DNA of 64,000 bases, from the NCBI RefSeq assembly GCF_011764545.1, contig NZ_AP022870.1, positions 3,146,001-3,210,000 of the forward strand. The letters are read 5' to 3'. Below are positions 9,493 to 19,153 of the stretch, one piece after another. The stretch's first letter is position 1, and each line of letters begins with the position of its first letter. The notes beneath the pieces were generated by a model. The model had not been told where the DNA came from, ran no database searches, and saw nothing but the letters and a program-made list of their open reading frames with translations. The translations under genes and the position numbers were made by a program. Source of the stretch: Phytohabitans flavus. Its GTDB lineage: Bacteria > Actinomycetota > Actinomycetes > Mycobacteriales > Micromonosporaceae.

Positions 9493-10255
9493 CTCTTCGC
9501 TACCCGCAGATCGCCCGCGAGATCATCGACAAGATCGAGCGGACCCAGGAGGAGCCGATCCGGGCCGCGGCCGACCTCTTCGCCGACCGCATCGCCAAGG
9601 GCGGGCTCGTGCACCTCTTCGGCGCCGGCCACTCCCGCATGGGCGTGGAGGAGATCTTCCCGCGGATAGGCTCGATCGTCGGCTACCACCCGATCGTCGA
9701 GATGTCGCTGAGCTACTACACAAACGTGGTCGGCACGATGGGGCTCGCCCAGTCCTTGTTCCTGGAGCGGGTCGACGGCTTCGGCGAGGTGCTGCTGGAC
9801 AACTACGTCTTCGACGCCGAGCGGGATGCCGCGCTGGTCATCTCCTCCACCGGCATCAACAACGTGCCCGTGGAGGTGGCGCTCGGCCTGAAGAAGCGCG
9901 GCCTGACGATCGCCGCCATCACCAGCGTCGCGCACTCCTCCTCTGTGGACTCGCGGCACCCCAGCGGCAAGCACCTCTACGAGGTCGCCGACATCGTCGT
10001 CGACAACTGCACGCCGGCCGGCGACGCGGCCATCCACGTGGAGGGAGCCGACTTCCCGGTCTCCCCCACGTCCACATTGGCCACCGTGACGATCGTCCAC
10101 AGCATCAACCACCTGCTCGCCGAAGGGCTCGTCGCACGCGGGGTCAAGCCGCTGGTGCTGGGCAGCCCGCACTTCGCCGACCAAGAGACCGCCCGGCGCA
10201 ACCTCGCCGAGTACTACGCCGAGTTCCGCCGCCGTACCGCCCGGCCGGGGTCTGA
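9489..10255 (+). CDS. SIS-domain phosphosugar-binding protein (UPF0309-like), probable 3' frame shift
   Basis: The protein carries a phosphosugar isomerase-type fold: LVHLFGAGHSRMGVEE near residue 40, ALVISSTGINNVPVEVA with the Ser-rich phosphate loop, and AITSVAHSS. This resembles the UPF0309 SIS group, thought to act on or sense sugar phosphates. As read, the frame runs on to 10472, 215 bases into the kinase. One missing base near 10240 would instead place the stop at 10253-10255, 2 bases before the kinase ATG, matching the tight spacing of the operon and the other one-base losses in the window. Confidence 0.82.
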
Positions 10256-10257
10256 CC

Positions 10258-11715
10258 ATGCGCGCTGGCCCGGTCCTCGGCGTAGACGTCGGCACGAGCT
10301 CCACCAAGGCCGTCCTCTTCGACCCCGAGGCGGGCGTGCTCGGCACCGGCGCCGGCGCCCACCCGGTGGACACGCCCCACCCCGGCCACGCCGAGCAGGA
10401 CCCCGAGGACTGGTACGGATCGGTGCGCCTCGCCGTCCGTACCGCCCTCGCCGTCGCCGGCGTACCCGGTGACGCGGTCACCGCGCTCGCCGTGAGCGGG
10501 CAGGGCGCCGCGCTCGTCGCGCTCGACGAGGCCGGAAAGCCGCTGCGGCCGGCCATCATCCACCTCGATCAGCGTGCCGAAGCCGAGGCGGCCGCGCTCG
10601 CGCAGAGCCCTCTGGGTGCGGACATCCGCCGGGCGCACGGCGCGGCGGTCGGCGCCTGGAACGCGGGCGCGAAGATCTCCTGGCTGCGCCGGCACGAGCC
10701 GGAGAGCGCCACGGCCGCGACCTACACGTCGGCCAGCGGCTTCGTCCTGCGCCGACTGACCGGTCAGTCATGGCAGAGCCACAGCGACGCCGGCATCTCC
10801 GACCTGTACGACCTGGCCGGCCGCCGCTGGTCCCCGGCCGCGCTGGAGGCGCTCGATCTGGCGCCGGACCGGCTGCCCGCGCTCGCCGCCGGCACCAGCG
10901 CGCTCGGCCCGCTCACCCCGGCGGCCGCCGCCGACCTCGGCCTGCGCAGCCGGTGCGCGGTGGTCGCGGGCGGCGAGGACACGTCGAGCGCCGCGCTCGC
11001 CGCCGGCGTCACCGGGTCCGCGCGGGGCTTCCTCAGCATGGGTACCGCCGCCGTCCTCGGCGTCGCCCTACGTCGCGATCTGGGCGGGTCCACCGCTCTG
11101 CTCCGCTTCCCGCACGTGCTGGACGGGCTCGACCTGCTCTCCGGATCGACGGCCACGGTCGGCGCGGCGCTCGCCTGGCTCGGTGACCTGCTCGATCGCA
11201 CCCCGCAGGAGTTGCTCGACCTGGCCGCCGCCGCACCGCCGGGCGCGGACGGCGTCGACTTCCTGCCGCATCTGGCCGGCTCGCTGCACCCGGTCGACGA
11301 CCCGGCCGCGCGCGGCGCGTTCACCGGCCTGTCGCTGGCCAGCTCGCCGGGTGCGCTGGCCCGCGCGGTCGTCGAGGGCACGGCGGCGGCGATCAGCGAC
11401 AACCTCGCGGCGGCCCGGGACGCCGGCGCCGAGCCGGACGAGCTGGCCGCGGTCGGCGGGCCGACCCGCTCGCCGCTGTGGTGCCAGGCGGTCGCCGACG
11501 CCACCGGGCTGCCGGTCGCGCTCTGCGGGCCGGACGGTGCCCCGCTCGGCGACGCCTTCCTGGCCGCCGCCGAGTCGGACGCGGAGGCTGCCGCCCTTGC
11601 CGCGGCGCATGTCCAGATCAGGCGCCGCTACGAGCCGTCCCCGGACGGGGCCGAGGCGGCTACGGCTCGCCGAGCCCGGCTCGACCGCGTCTACCAGGCC
11701 ACTGTGGAGCGTTGA
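10258..11715 (+). CDS. FGGY-family carbohydrate kinase (xylulokinase-like)
   Basis: A 485-residue two-domain sugar kinase. The N-terminal ATPase fold starts with LGVDVGTSSTKAVLFD (phosphate-1 motif), LAVSGQGAALVALDEAG follows, and HLDQRAEAE holds a catalytic-Asp candidate; the C-terminal half has the FGGY-type SMGTAAVLGV and AAVGGPTRSPLWCQ (adenosine motif). It phosphorylates a sugar or polyol in the cytoplasm. Xylulokinase is the closest general type but the substrate cannot be assigned. It lies between the SIS gene and an SDR dehydrogenase, with 2-base gaps. Confidence 0.9.
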   Translation: MRAGPVLGVDVGTSSTKAVLFDPEAGVLGTGAGAHPVDTPHPGHAEQDPEDWYGSVRLAVRTALAVAGVPGDAVTALAVSGQGAALVALDEAGKPLRPAIIHLDQRAEAEAAALAQSPLGADIRRAHGAAVGAWNAGAKISWLRRHEPESATAATYTSASGFVLRRLTGQSWQSHSDAGISDLYDLAGRRWSPAALEALDLAPDRLPALAAGTSALGPLTPAAAADLGLRSRCAVVAGGEDTSSAALAAGVTGSARGFLSMGTAAVLGVALRRDLGGSTALLRFPHVLDGLDLLSGSTATVGAALAWLGDLLDRTPQELLDLAAAAPPGADGVDFLPHLAGSLHPVDDPAARGAFTGLSLASSPGALARAVVEGTAAAISDNLAAARDAGAEPDELAAVGGPTRSPLWCQAVADATGLPVALCGPDGAPLGDAFLAAAESDAEAAALAAAHVQIRRRYEPSPDGAEAATARRARLDRVYQATVER

Positions 11716-11716
11716 G

Positions 11717-12493
11717 ATGCCGTCACATGCCGTCGTCACCGGGGGCGCGTCCGGGATCGGCGCGGCCACCTGCGCCGCGCTGCTCGACGCCGGTTGGGCC
11801 GTCACAAGCCTCGACCTGCGGCCCAGCGCCGACGGCCGGGCGCGCTCGGCGGTCGCCGACGTGACCGACGCCGCTGGGCTCGCCGACGCGATCGCGGACG
11901 CCGCCGCCGAGGGGCGGGGCATCCAGGCGCTGGTCTGCGCCGCCGGCGTCTCCGGCAGCGCGCTGGGCGACGGCCCGGTCGACACCGTGAGCGCGGCGGC
12001 GTTCGACGCGGTCGTCGGTGTCAACCTGCGCGGCGCGTTCCTCACCGTCGGCGCCGCCTGGCCGCACCTGGCCGCCGCGGGCGGCGCCGCCGTGGTCACG
12101 GTCTCCAGCGTGCTCGGGCTGACCGGCGGTGGCGGCCCGTTCCGCAGCCACGCGTACATCACGGCGAAGGGCGGGCTCCTGTCCTTCACCAAGGCGCTCG
12201 CCGCGTACGGGCGGCCGGCCGGCGTGCGGGCCAACTGCGTGGCGCCCGGCGTGGTGCGCACCCCGTTCGCCCAGCGGGTCAGCGACGACCCGGCCCTGCT
12301 CGCGTACGTCACCGCGAAGCAGCCGCTCACCGGCGGCCCAATCGATCCCGGCGACATCGGTGGGCTCATCGCGTTTCTCGTCGGCCCGGACAGCCGGGCC
12401 ATCACCGGACAGACCATCGCCGCCGACGGGGCTGGCGGCTCGACGCCGAAGGATGGCGCGAATGACGTTGCACCTGACCCTGGACATCCATAG
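11717..12493 (+). CDS. SDR-family NAD(P)-dependent oxidoreductase, 3' end uncertain
   Basis: Classical short-chain dehydrogenase: TGGASGIGAA nucleotide loop near residue 10, CAAGVSG, the catalytic Ser in VSSVLG, Tyr-x3-Lys in AYITAKGG, and the closing GQTIAADGAGG. It probably interconverts a sugar alcohol and ketose for the kinase next door. As read it ends at 12493, overlapping the next gene by up to 41 bases. If one base is missing near the end, the stop becomes the TGA at 12463-12465, making an ATGA junction with the ATG at 12462 and a 249-residue protein, which is more usual. Confidence 0.88.
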   Translation: MPSHAVVTGGASGIGAATCAALLDAGWAVTSLDLRPSADGRARSAVADVTDAAGLADAIADAAAEGRGIQALVCAAGVSGSALGDGPVDTVSAAAFDAVVGVNLRGAFLTVGAAWPHLAAAGGAAVVTVSSVLGLTGGGGPFRSHAYITAKGGLLSFTKALAAYGRPAGVRANCVAPGVVRTPFAQRVSDDPALLAYVTAKQPLTGGPIDPGDIGGLIAFLVGPDSRAITGQTIAADGAGGSTPKDGANDVAPDPGHP

Positions 12494-14500
12494 TGGACAC
12501 GCCGCGCTAACCCCGGAGGGCGACCCGGCACCCGTGTGGGAAGGGACGCTCTACCCGGCCTTCTGGGTGACCACCGGTGGCGGCGAGCCGCGGCTCGTCA
12601 CGGTGACCGGCACCCGGACGGACGGTGACTCGGTGGAGCTCGACCTCGGCGGCTTCGGCAGCGGGCGGGCCGTGTGGCGGGTGAGCGAGACCCGGCTCGA
12701 CCTGGCCGAGCTGGAGGTCGAGTTCGACGACCCGCAGACGTCCATCGTGGACATGTTCTTCGGCGTACGCCCGCTCAGCGAGGGCGAGCGGGACGCCGCG
12801 CCGGACCTGTCGCTGCCGTTCTGGCCGGACTGGCGGGCGGCCGGATTCTGCGTGCCGAGCGGCCGCCCCGCACCCGCGCAGAGCTTCTTCCGCCGCTGGG
12901 ACCTCGGGCACGCCCGGCTGCCGCTCGGCATGTTCGGGCCGGCGATGGGCTCCCCGTACGCGGCCGCGTTCCCCCGCCCGCTCTGGGCCGCGGCGCTCGG
13001 CGACGACCGAGGCTGGGTGGTCGCCGGCGCCGGCGAGGTACCGGACGCGGCGATGACCTTCGACGTGCGGTCGACGTCGGCGGCGCTGCGCTGGCGGTAC
13101 CGGGAGGACCTGTGGGGTGCGCCCGGGCCGCGCCGGCGCTGGACCGACCCGCTCCGCCTCACCTGGGCCGGCACCGCCTGGGACGCGTACGCCGCCTACT
13201 TCGCCTCCTTCGAGGTACGGCCGTCCACAGCGGACCGCGCCGCGGCGAGCGTCTGGAACACCTGGGGCGACTTCCGCAACGGCCACTTCCGGCTGCCCGA
13301 GGTCGCCGACGCGGCCGCCGACCTCGCCGCCGACGTGCTGGTGCTGGACGACCACTGGGAGAGCATGGTCTCCAGCGGCAAGCCGCACACCGGGCGGTTC
13401 CCGGACTTCGACGCCGACCTCGCGTACGCCCGCAAGCTCGGGCTGCGGCTGGGCTTCTGGCAGTCGGTCGGCTGGATCGACGACCCGGCCGCGGTCGGCC
13501 TCACCGACGAAGACCTGCTCCGCGGCGCCGACGGCCGCCCCCGCCGGGCCAACTGGGCGCTCGATCCGCGCGACCCGGCCCAGCATTGGTGCCTCGACCC
13601 AAGCTCGGCCCGTACCCGCGCGTTTCTGGTCCAGCGGACTCGGGAGCTCGTTCAGGCGTACGACCCGGCGATCCTCAAGCTCGACTTCGGGTACGGGCTG
13701 CCCGGACCGGACGTGGCCGCCCCACCGACCCGGCGCTGCGCGGCGAGCGGCTCGGCCACGAGCTGTACCGCATCGTGAGCGAAGCGGCCCGGGAGGCGAA
13801 GCCGGACATCGCGATCCTGCTGTACGGCATCCACCCGCTGCACCTCGCGCACGCCGACATCCTGGCCATGGACGACATGGGCGACCACGGCCGGCCCGAG
13901 GCGGAGGGGCACCGCCACTGGAGCGTCTGGGCCGCGCTGGCCGCCGGTACGGGTCGCGCCGTCAACGGCTCCAGCGGCTACTTCTGGTCCGACGACGTGG
14001 AGATCCTGCTCGACTCCGCGGTGCTCGGCCAGGCCGGCGCGGTGCTGCCGCTGCTCGCCGCCAGCGACGAGGCGACGCCCCGGCGGCTGGCCGTGCGCCG
14101 GGCGCTCAACCGCTGGTGCCGCCGTACGGTCCAGTGGCGTCCACTGTGGCTGGACTCGGACCTCGGCTCCCTCGACACCCCGCCGCGGGTACGCTCCTGG
14201 GCCGCCTCGAAGACGACCGCCTCACCGCCCTGTGCCTGCGCGACGAGAGCGGCGGGGCCAACGGATACGACCACAGTGGACGGTGGGCGGTCATCGCCCA
14301 GGGCGACGCGGACCTGCACAGCGGTACCGTCGCCGTGATCCCGGTCGACGCGGGCACCTCGCCCTCCCCGAGCCACCGCGCCCGCCCGGGTCGAGCCGGA
14401 CACCGGCTGGCACTGGGACGGGCAGCGGTGTGTGCTCACCGCGACAGAAGCCGACCTCGACGGCGGCCTGGAAGGATGGCTGATCCGCGATGACCGCTGA
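12453..14500 (+). CDS. Glycoside hydrolase, alpha-galactosidase-like (clan GH-D type), multiple frame shifts
   Basis: A beta-sandwich N-terminal domain (from MTLHLTLDIHSG, via PFWPDWRAAGFCVPSGRPAP) precedes a TIM barrel with WNTWGDF, VLVLDDHWE and ILKLDFGYG; the Asp in KLDFGYG is the expected nucleophile position and AMDDMGD is a candidate acid/base region. The reading frame changes near 13,725 (cccc run), 14,190, 14,365 and 14,385, each repaired by one added base; the native end is then the TGA at 14498-14500, overlapping the next ATG at 14490. About 683 residues, no signal peptide. Exact family (GH36-like or new) is uncertain. Start is ATG 12453 or 12462. Confidence 0.78.
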
Positions 14501-16399
14501 CGCGACCGTCGCCCGCCCGGCCCTGCGCCTCGACGGCGACGTGTGGCTGGGCGCCAACTACTGGTCCCGCACCGGGGGGCCGTTTATGTGGCGCACCTAC
14601 GACGGCGCGGTCGTCCGGGAGGAGCTGCGGATACTGCGCGACCACGGGGTGACGCTGACCCGGTCGTTCTTCTTCTGGCCTGACTTCCAGCCGGCGCCGG
14701 ACACCATCGACGAGGAGTTCGTCGCGCGGTGGCGGGACTTCCTGCGCGCCAGCGAGGAGTTGGGCGTGGCGACCGTGCCGACGTTCCTGGTCGGGCACAT
14801 GTCCGGCGAAGACTGGGACGTGCCGTGGCGGGGCGGGCGCGACCTCTACCGGGACGGGTTCATGCTCGGGCAGCAGGCCTGGTTCATCCGGGAGATGGTG
14901 CGGCGCACCGTCGACTCCCCGGCCGTCGCCGGGTGGCTCATCTCCAACGAGTTCACCAACTACGCCGGGCCGTCCGATCCGGACTACGTACGGGCCTGGG
15001 GCTGGTGTGCGTCAACGCCGTACGGGCCGGCGGCTCCACCCTCCCGGTCTCGCTCGGCGACGGTGCCTGGACGATGGAGCTGACCGCCCGGGACAACGGC
15101 TTCCGGCTGCGGCGCCAGCACGACATCGTCGACTTCGTCGGCCCGCACAGCTACCCGATGGGCGACGACCAGGTCCGCATCCACTTCGCCGCCGCCGTCG
15201 CATGTGAACTGTCGCATTTCGACAAGCCGGTACTCCTGGAGGAGTTCGGCGTGCCCAACGTGCTGTCGTCAGATCCCAACGCCGGGCACCTCTACCGCCA
15301 GTCGCTGCACAACTCCCTGCTCGCCGGTGCCACCGGCTGGATCGCCTGGAACAACACCGACTTCGACCTGCCCACCGTCGACCCGTACCGGCACCACCCG
15401 TTCGAGCTGGGCTTCGGCCTGACCCGACCGGACGGCACGCCGAAGGCCGCGCTGCGCGAGCTGGCCGACTTCCGGCGCGTGCTGGACGCCGTCGACCTCC
15501 CTGGGTGCACCCGGCCACCCACCTCCACCGCGATCCTGCTTCCGTCCTACATGGATCAGCACCCGAGGGTGCCGGCCGGCGACCGCGAGGTGATCCCGGC
15601 GATCACCGCACACGCGTACGTCGCCGCGAAGGTCGCCGACCTCGCCCCGGCGATCCTCCGCGAGCTGGACGACCCGGAGCGGTCCAGCCTTGTGCTGGTG
15701 CCGTCCAACAAGCTGCTCACCGCCCCCGCGTTCAACCGGCTCCTCGACTGGGCGGCGGCCGGCAGCCACGTGTACCTCTCCTGGTTCGTCGGCGCCAGTG
15801 GCGCACACCGCGGCGCCTGGTGGCCGGACGTGGAGGCGGTGGCAGGGATGCCGCACACGCTCAGGTACGGCCTGCTCGAACCGGTCGACGACGTCGTGAC
15901 CTGGCAGTTCGAGCGCCCGCTGGGTGACCTGCCCGCCGGCACGCGGCTGGAGTTCCCGTTCGCCGGCACCGACCAGGCCCGCGGCATGCTCCCGCTGGAC
16001 GAAGCGGCCGCGACCGACGGCGAGGTGCTGGCGCGGGACAACCGAGGCCGCCCCGCACTCGTGCGCCGCCGCGTGGGCACCGGCGCCGTGTACCTGTCCA
16101 CGTATGCGGTCGAGTACTTCGGCTCCGCACGCCCGCATGCCCACCGCGACGACCAGGTCCACCGCCTGTACCGCGCCCTGGCGGCCGAGGCAGGCGTGTC
16201 CCCGGAGGTCAGTGTGGACGACCCACGGGTCTATGTGGACGGACTCGTACACACCTCCGGCCGCCGCTACATCTGGCTGGTCAACCTCAGCCCCGACGAG
16301 GTGACCGCCCACTGCGCGACGCCGCCAGGCTGGCGCCTGAAGGACGTGCTCTCCGGCGCCGACCGCACGGACGGCGTCGCCCTCTCGCCCTTCGGGTAG
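14490..16399 (+). CDS. Glycoside hydrolase, GH5-like barrel plus C-terminal domains, frame-shifted near 15,000
   Basis: The protein begins with a retaining-glycosidase barrel: GANYWSRTGGPFMWR, then ISNEFTNYAGP with the acid/base Glu (about residue 155) and, after the frame change, VLLEEFGVPN with the nucleophile Glu (about residue 245). One added G in the gggg run near 15,000 joins the two frames (RAWGLVCVNAV) into about 636 residues. The C-terminal 300 residues resemble the amidotransferase-like and beta domains of GH42. No export signal. Mannosidase or galactosidase activity are both possible. It is the last gene of the rightward operon; a hairpin follows 14 bases after the stop. Confidence 0.8.
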
Positions 16400-16412
16400 C
16401 CACGGTCGAGAT

Positions 16413-16432
16413 CGAGGGCGGTAGCGCCCTCG
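16413..16432. terminator. Hairpin terminator after the glycosidase operon
   Basis: CGAGGGCG and CGCCCTCG form a perfect 8-bp stem around the tetraloop GTAG, 14 bases after the stop at 16399. There is no T tract, as usual in GC-rich actinomycetes. A second hairpin (CGCTTCCC, loop TAC, GGGAAGCG) lies at 16471-16489. Confidence 0.6.
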
Positions 16433-16470
16433 CATAACCACCCGCTCGAGTCGCCCACGCGAGTTTGCTC

Positions 16471-16489
16471 CGCTTCCCTACGGGAAGCG
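16471..16489. terminator. Second intergenic hairpin
   Basis: A perfect 8-bp stem, CGCTTCCC with GGGAAGCG, around a 3-base loop, 39 bases after the first terminator hairpin. It may back up termination or insulate the repeat island that follows. Confidence 0.45.
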
Positions 16490-16560
16490 CGCCCGCCGCG
16501 ACAGCGACCCTCGACACATACGCCGATCATGGCCTACGGCCGTCCCCCAGCGTCCGTGGT

Positions 16561-16733
16561 GAGAAATTGCCCCTGGAGAGGCTGTCGCAAAATCGCCAGA
16601 TTCGCATGAAGTGAGGGTCGCGTTGACCCTCACTGGCCGCCGTTCGGCGGCCAGCGGCGGACACAGCCGTGTTTTTCTACGCACACGCTGTAGTCGGGCA
16701 ATTTTGCAACAGGCTCTGGAGGGGCAATTTTTC
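16561..16733. mobile_element. MITE-like element with 33-bp terminal inverted repeats
   Basis: The ends 16561-16593 and 16701-16733 are inverted copies matching at 28 of 33 positions; each end contains AATTGCCCCT and a GTYGCAAAAT block typical of transposon termini. The interior has no ORF but two strong hairpins: AGTGAGGGTC/GACCCTCACT (16610-16634) and TGGCCGCCG/CGGCGGCCA (16634-16653). Length (173 bp), long termini and absence of coding capacity fit a miniature inverted-repeat transposable element. No clear target-site duplication was found. Confidence 0.7.
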
Positions 16734-16906
16734 GACACGGACGACCAGAGCACCCACCCCTCCGACGGTGCCGGCCACCCACGACCTTCACCCCGATCGA
16801 CGTGCCGGGAGCGAAGCACGCAGCGATCGAGAGAACCACTGGTCAAGATTTCGCCTCTCCATCAGGCAATGAGTCAGCGGACACCATTGTGGACGGAGGT
16901 TCGAGA

Positions 16907-16985
16907 TGTGAGCTACCGCGACGTCCGTTGTGGTCCGGGCCGTTGCTCCCGCGGCCTCACCCTCCGCGACACACAACCTCACCGG
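16907..16985 (+). repeat. Dispersed intergenic repeat, copy 2
   Basis: Core form: TGAGCTACCGCGACGTCCG, GTGGTCCGGGCCGTTGCTCC, GCGGCCTCACCCTCCGCG. It is followed after about 55 bases by copy 3 in opposite orientation. The stretch 16,740-16,900 between the MITE and this copy contains no gene I can support. Confidence 0.8.
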
Positions 16986-17040
16986 CGGCCGGCGGCGCGG
17001 GCAGGCCCGCGACCGCGGCAATGAGCGCGACCGCCCCGGC

Positions 17041-17121
17041 GGGGTTGGATTGTGAATCGCGGAGGGTGAGGCCGCGGGAGCAGCGGTCTGGACCACGGCG
17101 GACGCCGCGGTAGCTCAAATC
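17041..17121 (-). repeat. Dispersed intergenic repeat, copy 3 (inverted)
   Basis: Reverse orientation. Read on the minus strand it is about 90% identical by eye over 80 bp to copy 4 (18952-19030), including the tail TTCACAATCCAACCCC absent from other copies. Copies 3 and 4 flank the hydrolase and methyltransferase genes as an inverted pair. Confidence 0.85.
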
Positions 17122-17244
17122 TCTATCAGTCTCTGACAGCGCTGCGACTCCTGATGAAGGAGGTGCGGCTGTTCTTCGGCGGGTGACCGGGCACGGCTGG
17201 CTTTGGCTTGTGTTTCGTCCGGCCGAGACGAGGGGAACCACACC

Positions 17245-17313
17245 ATGATCGAGCAGGACGAACTGGCACCGGGCTGCGTGAGAGCCCGCCCGGGCGGCGA
17301 GAAACGGGGGTAG
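17245..17313 (+). CDS. Short leader ORF (22 codons) upstream of the hydrolase
   Basis: ATG at 17245 is preceded by GAGGGG with 8 bases of spacing, a better ribosome site than that of the downstream gene. The frame reads [12 protein letters not shown] and ends with a run of Arg, Gly, Lys and Pro; its TAG (17311-17313) lies 2 bases before the hydrolase ATG. Such spacing suggests translational coupling, or a regulatory leader. A hairpin-prone GGGC...GCCC lies inside it. No known leader peptide family was recognised. Confidence 0.45.
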   Translation: MIEQDELAPGCVRARPGGEKRG

Positions 17314-17315
17314 CT

Positions 17316-18136
17316 ATGGCTTTCATCACCACGAAGGACGGCACCGACATTTACTACAAGGACTGGGGTTCTGGTCCGGCCGTCACGTTTTCGCATGGGT
17401 GGCCGTTGAACGCGGACGCGTGGGACGGTCAGTTGCTGTTTCTGGCGCAGAGCGGGTTTCGCGTCGTGGCCCACGACCGGCGGGGGCACGGCCGCTCGGG
17501 TCAGTCGTCTGATGGCAACGACATGAACGGGTACGCGGCCGACCTGGCGGCGCTGATCGAGGCACTCGACCTCAACAACGTCACCCTGGTCGGGCACTCG
17601 ACCGGTGGTGGTGAGGTGGCCCGCTACATCGGGCGCTACGGGACCGGTCGGGTGGCCAAGGCGGTGCTGATGTCCGCCGTGCCGCCGATCATGCTCCAGT
17701 CGCCGGACAACCCGGAAGGGCTGCCGATGCAGGTCTTCGACCAGATGCGGGCGCAACTGTTCGCCGACCGGTCGCAGTTCTACCAGGATCTGGCGCAGAT
17801 GTTCTACGGGGCGAACCGGCCCGGGGCCAAGGTTTCCAAGGGCATCCTGGACCAGTTCTGGCTCTGGAGCATGCAGTCCGGGGAGAAGAACGCGTACGAC
17901 AGCATCAAAGCCTTCTCCGAGACCGATTTTCGGGACGACCTGGCGAAGTTCGACATCCCCACGCTGGTGATGCATGGGGAGGACGACCAGATCGTCCCGG
18001 TCAAGGACTCCGCGCACAAGACGGCGCAGATGGTCGCGGGGCCCAGGAGATCTACTACCCAGGGGCGCCGCACGGGATGACCGCCACCATTCAGGACCAG
18101 ATCAACAACGACCTGCTCGACTTCCTGAAGAGCTGA
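17316..18136 (+). CDS. Alpha/beta hydrolase, non-heme chloroperoxidase/arylesterase type, frame-shifted near 18,040
   Basis: Alpha/beta-hydrolase fold enzyme of the non-heme chloroperoxidase group. The start [18 protein letters not shown] is typical; the oxyanion HGW motif is in FSHGWPLN, the nucleophile Ser in VGHSTGGGE (about residue 97) and the Asp in [10 protein letters not shown]. The catalytic His (PGAPHGM) and the tail are in another frame, restored by one G in the gggg run near 18,040, giving 274 residues. Adjacent genes and flanking inverted repeats suggest a small insert. Halogenation is not implied; many members are esterases or perhydrolases. Confidence 0.85.
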
Positions 18137-18157
18137 CCGCCGCGCGACGAGCGGGCG

Positions 18158-18879
18158 TCAGTGACGGTCCGCCGGCTTGCGCGCGAGGATGAGCCGGCAC
18201 CGTGGGCTGCCGTCCCGGTGCCGGCCCAGGCCGGTCACGGCGACGGTCGTCACGGTGAATCCGGCCGCTGTCAGGTCGTCGCGGAGCGCGGGCAGCGGGT
18301 GGTGCGGTAGTACATGACGAACGGCGGGCGCCACACCGCGTTGCGGACCCGCATGGCCACGTCGAATCCGAGCGTGGCCCAGTACCCGACCGAGGTGACG
18401 GACAGCGGCGCGCCGATCGGGAAGGTGAAGAGCCCGCCGGGACGCAGCGCGCGGTACACCCCGTCGAAAAGCGCGGGCCGCTCGGCGGGCAGGAAGTGGC
18501 CGAGCGCCCCGAAGGTGACCGCGAGGTCGAAGCCGTCGGCGAAAGGCAGGGCCCGGGCGTCCGCCCGCACCCATGTGGCATCCGGGTGCGCGCCCCGCGC
18601 CTGCGCGAGCATGCCGGCGCTGAAGTCGACGCCCGTGATCCGTCCCTGGCACAGGCGCGTGAGGACCCGCATGCCCGCGCCGGTACCGCAGCACACGTCC
18701 AGCCCTTGGCTGAACGGCCCGAATCCGGACAGCGCGTCGGCGGTCGCGCCGAGAATGGTCTCCGGGGTGCGAAAGGGCGTGTAGTCGAACTTCGGAGCCA
18801 GGAGGTCGTAACCTCGCTCGACCGAGGACAACGCCTGGACGCACAGCTCACGCAGAGACGGGCCTTGAGCCGAGAACAC
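18158..18879 (-). CDS. Class I SAM-dependent methyltransferase, frame-shifted near 18,300
   Basis: Methyltransferase fold: GLDVCCGTGAGMRVL is motif I (SAM binding), followed by TGVDFSAGML, RADARALPFADGFDLAV and RALRPGGLFTFPIG. The last 45 residues (from PLPALRDDLTAAGF to ARKPADRH) lie in another frame, joined by one C near 18,300. I take the GTG at 18879 because the family N-terminus (RGYDLLAPKFDYTPFR) follows; a TTG at 18918 is an alternative. It is convergent with the hydrolase, 21 bases apart. Substrate unknown. Confidence 0.82.
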
Positions 18880-18951
18880 CCCCGAGGGTACTCGCCCGAC
18901 CGCGGCCCTGCCGGCCAAGCGCCGCCGGCGCTCCGCGATCGAACAATGGAG

Positions 18952-19030
18952 ATTTGAGCTACCGCGATGTCCGCGGTGGTCCGGACCGTTGCTCCCGCGG
19001 CCTCACCCGCCGCGGTTCACAATCCAACCC
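18952..19030 (+). repeat. Dispersed intergenic repeat, copy 4
   Basis: Has perfect forms of both internal palindromes, GGTCCGGACC and the CCGCGG pair separated by 9 bases, and the TTCACAATCCAACCCC tail shared only with copy 3. It lies upstream of the methyltransferase start and of the secreted protein gene. Confidence 0.85.
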
Positions 19031-19153
19031 CAACCTGCGGCTGGCAGGGCTGTGGCCAGCCACGTTGTCGTTCTGACCAGGTGTGGATCTTGGCAATCGA
19101 AAGGTCATTTCCGAACCGTCCACTGTTCGCTCTACCGCTCTAGCTTGTGCCTC

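Noticed and set aside
10258..10472. C-terminal extension of the SIS protein overlapping the kinase
   Set aside because: Reads as low-complexity Arg/Gly/Pro; a one-base loss near 10240 explains it and restores a stop 2 bases before the kinase.
16561..16733. Integron attC site or phage att site
   Set aside because: Terminal inverted repeats and internal hairpins fit a MITE; no integrase or attC core motifs.
17316..18136. True haloperoxidase activity
   Set aside because: The fold and Ser-Asp-His triad are shared with esterases; nothing in the sequence shows a halide role.
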